In this document: in pieces, positions 57,711-64,000 of the stretch
How the letters are laid out: every line of letters begins with the position of its first letter
How positions within the stretch are numbered: the first letter of the stretch is position 1
Translations under genes and position numbers: made by a program
Notes under the pieces: generated by a model
The model's input: the letters and a program-made list of their open reading frames with translations, nothing else
What the model was told of the DNA's origin: nothing
The model's database searches: none
Assembly (NCBI GenBank): GCA_004352715.1
Contig: SCFE01000097.1
Coordinates: forward strand, 1,385,972-1,449,971
From: Hofstenia miamia
Lineage: Eukaryota; Xenacoelomorpha; Acoela
Reading direction: 5' to 3'
DNA length: 64,000 nt

Positions 57711-59272
57711 TTCGAATATTAAAATGAATCAACATAAGGCAAATATGTGAATAGTTATACACAAACCTCGCATTAATATTGATTGTTTATAAAATGCATT
57801 TGTTGGAAATTACTCACAATCACTAAAAACTTAGATCACACAATTTCATGCTGTACTTCACCTTCATTAAGTATGGAAGTGTCCGAAAGGTAACACAGTA
57901 TTCATGTACAACTAAATATATGAATAGCAGAACATTAGCTTAAAACTATATAATCACTAAAAGCTTCCTATATCGCAAATGATATGCAAAGTAAACTATG
58001 TTAATCATGAAGTGTGAATCTTCAATTGTTGCTAAACATTTTTCGCTATTTTTGAAATGACTAACCCCATGCAACGCAGGAATTTGGAAATCTGTAATGG
58101 TTTCTTTAAAAAAATAGAATGCTCATAGCATAAAAATATCCCAAATCTGAAACATCCGTCCTGCCACAACTTCTTGTAGACCAGACGACCTCTGACTTTG
58201 CTCACGGAGCGCCTTTTGGCTTGAGCTGCTTGTCTATAGAAAAAGAAATATTGAGGTTGATTGTCGCTTCAATAAACTTTAAAGCTCCTGATTGTCTGAG
58301 CACTAGGTATGGAGATAATCTGAAAAATGGCACATACTTTTTAAATAAATGTTCGCCACTAAGTGGGAGCATATTAACCAATAGATTTAGAAACTTCATA
58401 ATACGTTTGTAGAAAATTTTTCTAAAATGTGGACAACACAATTTTGCATCTTTTAGTAAAGCCAAGTAGTTTAAGGAAGACATGACAATCCTTCTTTGAC
58501 TCTAATTGTAATAATAGCAATTGGCATGACATGTTTGGTATTTCTTCCGTCTTTATTCAACCGAAGTGTTCTATGGTTATATAATATCTTTCATTATAAA
58601 CAATTAGTGAATGATTCCATATAAAATTCAAGAAATATTCTCATGTACTTTTTTAAGTAAAAAAATCTTGAAAAAGTGGGAAAATGTAAGATTAGAACAC
58701 TTGATTTTTACTACTTAAACATTTGCATTCGCATAAACAAATATTTTTTGCCAATCATTAAGAGAATTTTCTTGGAACTTTCAAGTTTTTGCTTTAACAA
58801 ATTGAAAAAAAGTTCAATTTTGCATGAATTGTTTACATGGTAACAAAATTGATTAAGCTAGGTTTTGTAAATTTTAGATTGGAATTCTCAGCACTGCAAA
58901 TTGTAATCTTTCACTAACTGCCATTTCAAAAATCTCTGTCTGGACTTTTCCGGTGATGGATAATATAAAAAATAGAACAATAGAATACCATACTGTGAAA
59001 TGTATTATGATTTGATCGTAATTCATTATTACTTGTATTTGAAACTAGGCATATTTAGGTCTAATACTAATCGCCGAATGTTATTATCAAGCTACTTATC
59101 TGACCCTTTGCCGCACCCGAGCTGCCTTTTGAGGACTACCAAATTTATCATATTTAGCGATGACTTGAAGATGCTTGCAATATTTCAAGGATGTTGAAAC
59201 AAATCTTGAAGTTATTCTTACATTCAAACTGAGGTGAAAGGATAGTTCTGAGATGAATGTTTATTCCTATAA

Positions 59273-60075
59273 CAGGGTGTCAGCGCATTTCAACTGATCA
59301 ATTTTCAGGCAGTTTAAAACAGTTCCAGGCTCAAATTACCGCAATTTCCAGGCAGTAAAGGGCGCTCACACACAATTTTAGATTTTAAAGCAGTTCCAAA
59401 CTGAACTTAAAGCCTTTTCAGTTGATAAATAAATATGAGGGCGATTGATACTAAATTGCCATTTCGATAACTTCTAATGACTGATGCAAGAACTTCAAAT
59501 TTGACAATGATATATACATTTGAATGAAACCACAAGAATGAATACATTGAGACAAACAAATAGGAGGCAATAACGGCGGATACACGTAATTAGGCAATAT
59601 CTATAAATTAAAAGCATTCTTAGCTTTCAAGATAAAACCTAACCGTTTGTCAGAGTACGTAAGTCAAAATCAAACCGTCTTTGGATTTGCCGTTACAGAA
59701 CATACAATTCTATTTTGAATAAGACACCTGATTAAGTAAAGTCAAGGAATTTAATTATAAAAATACTAGAAATTTGATGTCCTCAATTATAGAAAACCCG
59801 ATTGCTAGTAAAAAAAATATTACAAAAAAATTAAAAAACGGAGGAATTTAAATAAATTGCGCATCAATTAAATAAAACAGGAACTGAAATTGATGATTAA
59901 CAATAGAAAACAATTGTAATTAAACTTCTAAAATGTCGAAAGTGCCACGCTCAGAAATCCATGACTTGGTTCAAACTTTGAGTGTTTAACTTTTTACGTT
60001 TTAAATAAGCACACCATGTGATAAGCAAAAGCAAGGTAGTTTTGATTTCTTTTTCCCCGTAAATAATATCTAGAG
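59273..60075. mobile_element. Second copy of the CAGTT-rich element, cut by a gap
   Basis: Starts CAGGGTGTCAGCGCATTT like 50802 and follows it closely until the N run at 60076. The right end is not sequenced. It moved with the segment duplication, since the flanks match too. Confidence 0.65.
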
Positions 60076-61075
60076 NNNNNNNNNNNNNNNNNNNNNNNNN
60101 NNNNNNNNNNNNNNNNNNNNNNNNNNNNNNNNNNNNNNNNNNNNNNNNNNNNNNNNNNNNNNNNNNNNNNNNNNNNNNNNNNNNNNNNNNNNNNNNNNNN
60201 NNNNNNNNNNNNNNNNNNNNNNNNNNNNNNNNNNNNNNNNNNNNNNNNNNNNNNNNNNNNNNNNNNNNNNNNNNNNNNNNNNNNNNNNNNNNNNNNNNNN
60301 NNNNNNNNNNNNNNNNNNNNNNNNNNNNNNNNNNNNNNNNNNNNNNNNNNNNNNNNNNNNNNNNNNNNNNNNNNNNNNNNNNNNNNNNNNNNNNNNNNNN
60401 NNNNNNNNNNNNNNNNNNNNNNNNNNNNNNNNNNNNNNNNNNNNNNNNNNNNNNNNNNNNNNNNNNNNNNNNNNNNNNNNNNNNNNNNNNNNNNNNNNNN
60501 NNNNNNNNNNNNNNNNNNNNNNNNNNNNNNNNNNNNNNNNNNNNNNNNNNNNNNNNNNNNNNNNNNNNNNNNNNNNNNNNNNNNNNNNNNNNNNNNNNNN
60601 NNNNNNNNNNNNNNNNNNNNNNNNNNNNNNNNNNNNNNNNNNNNNNNNNNNNNNNNNNNNNNNNNNNNNNNNNNNNNNNNNNNNNNNNNNNNNNNNNNNN
60701 NNNNNNNNNNNNNNNNNNNNNNNNNNNNNNNNNNNNNNNNNNNNNNNNNNNNNNNNNNNNNNNNNNNNNNNNNNNNNNNNNNNNNNNNNNNNNNNNNNNN
60801 NNNNNNNNNNNNNNNNNNNNNNNNNNNNNNNNNNNNNNNNNNNNNNNNNNNNNNNNNNNNNNNNNNNNNNNNNNNNNNNNNNNNNNNNNNNNNNNNNNNN
60901 NNNNNNNNNNNNNNNNNNNNNNNNNNNNNNNNNNNNNNNNNNNNNNNNNNNNNNNNNNNNNNNNNNNNNNNNNNNNNNNNNNNNNNNNNNNNNNNNNNNN
61001 NNNNNNNNNNNNNNNNNNNNNNNNNNNNNNNNNNNNNNNNNNNNNNNNNNNNNNNNNNNNNNNNNNNNNNNNNNN
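60076..61075. other. Assembly gap, exactly 1000 N
   Basis: Default-size gap hiding the right limit of duplication copy B. Confidence 0.95.
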
Positions 61076-61691
61076 CCTTCATATACTTTCACAACATTTA
61101 TTAGTTAATGTTACGATTTTCTAAGTGTCAAAGTAATTACGAAATAATAATTGTAAGTATTAAAGTTTAACTCTCGTAGTTAAGTAGGCAATCAATCTTA
61201 ATGATTTTCATAATATCGATGAGGAGAAAACGTTGAAAAGAAATTAACAATGTTGTTGGTTGATAGGAGTGCCTTTGTGAAGAATAACTTTAAATGTCAG
61301 AATACATTTAATAAAAAACATTTTTAAAATAAAGTCGAGGAAACCGAGCAACGTGAATAATACCATTCTTTAAAGCATAATGTATCGATTTGTCCCTCTG
61401 ATGTATGGGCATGGCTAAACTACAAATTCACTTCAGCAAAAAACCTATCGCTCATTCACATTATCAATTTTAGGCATTGGAATGAATTATCTTCTCAATG
61501 TATTAAGCAAAAACCTATTTCAATACAAATATGAAACACGAGCATTACTCTCATTGATTTTATTGTAACGTAAAAAAATGAAAGTCTTAGATATTCAAAT
61601 TGTTTAATCAACAAAAATCTACAGCATTTTTATATTAAAAACAGTTAATTTGCTAATTTCATTAGTTTGTAGTACTTATGTAAAATCATAA
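61076..61691. other. Noncoding stretch
   Basis: AT-rich, no feature recognised. Confidence 0.45.
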
Positions 61692-62232
61692 ATGGAACCG
61701 AATTTCACAAATACAAAATTACTGATCAAAATGATCCCTTCTACTGTCGAACAAAAAGCCCTAGAAGAATTGAATAGCCTACAGGTTTTTATAGTCTTGG
61801 TTAAAAATCGATGCAAACAATTTCCTTTTTTTAAGCCCAAGTATGAAGTGCCAGCCATACACACATGGAGTGGCAGGTGCCCACCACTTGGAGTTTGGCC
61901 GAAAAAAAACGGTAACGTACGTAATGCAAATGTTTAGCAAACTTAATTAACGAAGCTGTTCCTAGTCACTGTTGAGCACACTTATTTTTTTGCAATTGTA
62001 CCCAACAAATAAACACACGAAATGGGGCGAATTATTAGCCAATAGGCTCCGCGAAAGAACACCTCTAGGAACACAACACTACGAAGGATTAAAATTTTCG
62101 AAAAAATTTATACGAGGTTGGCGTCATAACAACATAAGCCGAGGCATTTGGATAAACAAGTTTCATCTTCATTCATGTAGGTATAAGATAGTTTACCAAG
62201 AAAAAGATGTAATTTGTGCGATCAATAGATAA
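61692..62232 (+). CDS. Two adjacent coding-like frames, unknown product
   Basis: An ATG-started frame of 81 codons (61692-61937, MEPNFTNTKLLIKMIPSTVE ... PPLGVWPKKNG) is followed by a frame without ATG, open to 62232 (KHTKWGELLANRLRERTPL, KKFIRGWRHNNISRGIW). The second contains a good donor match, TGTAG|GTATAAG, at about 62180, so it could be an exon ending there. Both have more balanced residue use than nearby random frames. No domain or signal is recognised and no splice model joining them is clear. Chance remains possible. Confidence 0.22.
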
Positions 62233-62666
62233 TTACAGCTAGATAACGGTATAAAGTCATGCAAGCTTTAAATTGTCTCATATTATTTAAGTCAGTCATC
62301 ACACTTACATTTTTCTTAGCTTAAAGATTTTTGGATATTAATTATGCATTCTTCTAATGTTATGATCTTTTAATAAACCAAATTATGAGTGATTATTAAT
62401 ATATGAGCATTAGAATTACATGGTAGATTAAACGCAAGCTTAATGCAATAAAATGCAATTGCAACGAAAAGGATATTTGGCAAAAGCAATCAAGATAAGT
62501 AAGGTTTTACAAAAATAGTATAAAATTATAAATGCGAGACAATATAAAACTTGCGCGACTTTATAACCACCCATTACATTCTAAATCGGTAACCTGTTAA
62601 AAAAATTGGAATTTGAATCGAAAAGTTAAAAGTATTATAATAGGAAAACACTATAATAAAGCGTAC

Positions 62667-62813
62667 CCTTCGTAATTTCGTAGTAGAATTCGAAGAGGCT
62701 GCATCACCACTAGCAAACCCATTGCTCGCCAAAAGTACACATTCATCGCATTGACATATTTCAGACGTATTTTCATCAGTAGGAGAACGTAGAGTACATA
62801 CACTCTCTTCCAT
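62667..62813 (-). CDS. Candidate first coding exon, unknown gene
   Basis: On the minus strand an ATG at 62813 opens 49 codons ending exactly at a donor-like site (AAGG|GTACGC, exon end 62667, phase 0). The peptide is acidic and Ser/Thr-rich with a Cys cluster (SEICQCDECVLLASN) and ends STTKLRR. Its composition (few Lys/Asn/Ile/Phe) is quite unlike the AT-driven frames around it, and beyond the donor the frame turns at once into random-looking FIIVFSYYNTFNF. No downstream exon was identified. It could be the cytosolic N-terminus of a larger protein, but I cannot name it. Confidence 0.38.
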
Positions 62814-64000
62814 TATGTAACAACTGGTTTACATCAAATCCCTCATAACAATACCTTAAGTATAAACTAGATGGTATCACTAAATTATAAAGCTAATGAA
62901 TCCAGGTAAAAGATCAAACAATATTTTCGACATAAGATGGCATTAAACCTAAACCAAATAATAAATATATGGAACTAAACTATACATATGAAGTCATTCA
63001 ATTATACATTCTAACACCGCTGAGTAAGAAGCATCCCCATTTTGGATGAGATATCCCCAATCTCGACACGCAAGCCAACGGAACAGGAGAAATCCCCATA
63101 TATAAAGTGAGAGAGCTTTTTCCTCTCTAAATATATAAATTCCCCTTTTCAAACACCTTGGGTAGGTATGATTCCAAGTAAATATAGCTAACATTCAAAT
63201 AGGAATAGTGTTTATAATATTAGCATAATATTCTATAGATTCTTGTTTGCAATCCGCAATATGTCATTTTTCATTAAATCATAGAAGAATAAGTTGTTAT
63301 TTCTCTTTCATTTTGGAAATTCCTAAACTTCTATCCCAAATAGGTTGAACATCCTGAATTATATGCATAGCACAAAATCAGGAATGTAGTCCTTATTGCA
63401 ACAATTGTAGACAACCTCGTATCAATGTCATAACACTTGATGAATTTTTAAAAGTTGTATGTTAGTAATACATGTATTTGATTTTCATAAATGTATTTGC
63501 CTAACACACCAGTAAAGAACCAAAAATTGTTCATAACCCCTATAACTACATGATTTTATTAAAAAAATTATATTTTTTTTGCGTTATGGGCAAATACCGT
63601 TGAATTTACCGATACAAGTCTCATAGAACTGGGACTAAATACATCAGTGGAATCGGGATTAAAATAGAACTGGGACCATAAATGAAGACTCTATAATTCG
63701 TGCCAATGTTGTTCAAGAACGATGATATGCCATGGGACAACAAGGGATAACCACGTTTCAAAGAACTGGCACTAATTCCAAAGGGACTAATGAGACTTGG
63801 AAACAAAGTTCTGGTAAAGCAGACCCTACTACCATTATATATCACCCACCTAACTAATGTTTGTGCACATTTCGAAATCGGCTGAAACCGTTCAGGCTAA
63901 AAAAGAAACATTCTGGTTGTCAACCTTATCCAGGCTGAAAAATATTTGTATTTTTACAAATTAAATGTACTATTAATAACTAAAGAGCATATATATATAT
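62814..64000. other. Noncoding stretch to the window end
   Basis: No gene recognised. CCCCATATATAAAGTG (63094-63109) could act as a TATA element on the plus strand. Between 63626 and 63800 the word GAACTGGGACTAA and variants recur four times, perhaps subterminal repeats of an unidentified element; GAACTGGGACCA also occurs at 39133. The window ends in an (AT)n run. Confidence 0.4.

Larger units (their letters stand above)
56946..60075. repeat. Segment duplication, copy B
   Basis: Counterpart of 48726-51604 (see there). It contains a 240-N gap and stops at the 1000-N gap at 60076. Relative to copy A it has extra TTCTTATTTAACTTTG near 57209 and about 130 bp near 58355-58500. In that extra block a minus-strand frame (58202-58483, 93 codons, LVNMLPLSGEHLFKK) is open, but the matching frame in copy A is destroyed; it has no known motif. 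The two copies may be alleles assembled in series or true paralogues. Confidence 0.93.

Overview
The window looks like gene-poor nuclear DNA of an invertebrate animal: about two-thirds A+T by eye, rich in transposons, with no bacterial-style gene packing, no rRNA or tRNA genes and no conserved cellular gene that I can name. The transposon types (mariner, Tc1, Hermes/hobo-like hAT, CR1/L2-like LINEs) fit many invertebrates, and I cannot name the species. The assembly is a draft: five N runs (three of exactly 1000 N), two single-base n joins and evident scaffolding artefacts.

Layout. 1-2.5 kb: AT-rich DNA with a gapped (TA)n tract. 2.5-3.4 kb: internally deleted mariner with perfect inverted ends. 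3.4-11 kb: noncoding, with faint hAT-like debris. 11-13.8 kb: nested pair, a full hAT transposon (732-codon open transposase, 8-bp target duplication) inserted in a short hAT-type MITE that has its own 8-bp target duplication; the transposase carries an in-frame 384-bp tandem duplication. 15.2-16.5 kb: complete Tc1 element with an intact DD34E transposase. 18.5-19.7 kb: two related MITEs with GGCTCG-rich ends. 20.4-20.9 kb: decayed coding relic of unknown identity. 22.6-23.6 kb: 500-bp tandem duplication. 28.2-28.5 kb: another inverted-repeat element. 32.5-36.7 kb: decayed CR1/L2-like LINE (PHD-like ORF1, endonuclease, reverse transcriptase) interrupted by a fragment of a second copy. 38 kb: end of a second mariner-like element running into a gap. 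38-48 kb: mostly featureless, with one unrecognised 143-codon open frame. 48.7-51.6 and 56.9-60.1 kb: two diverged copies of one roughly 3-kb segment, each carrying a MITE and the second abutting a LINE 3' end. 51.8 and 62.7 kb: candidate host exons, on opposite strands, unidentified.

The parts do not form a host pathway. They are mostly independent mobile elements at different stages: apparently recent and open (Tc1, hAT), recently dead (deleted mariner) and old (LINE, MITE debris). The most unusual object is the hAT transposase with its duplicated 128-residue module. I found no convincing new multi-gene system. Several oddities, notably the interrupted LINE and the 57.5-kb gap, are best explained by assembly.
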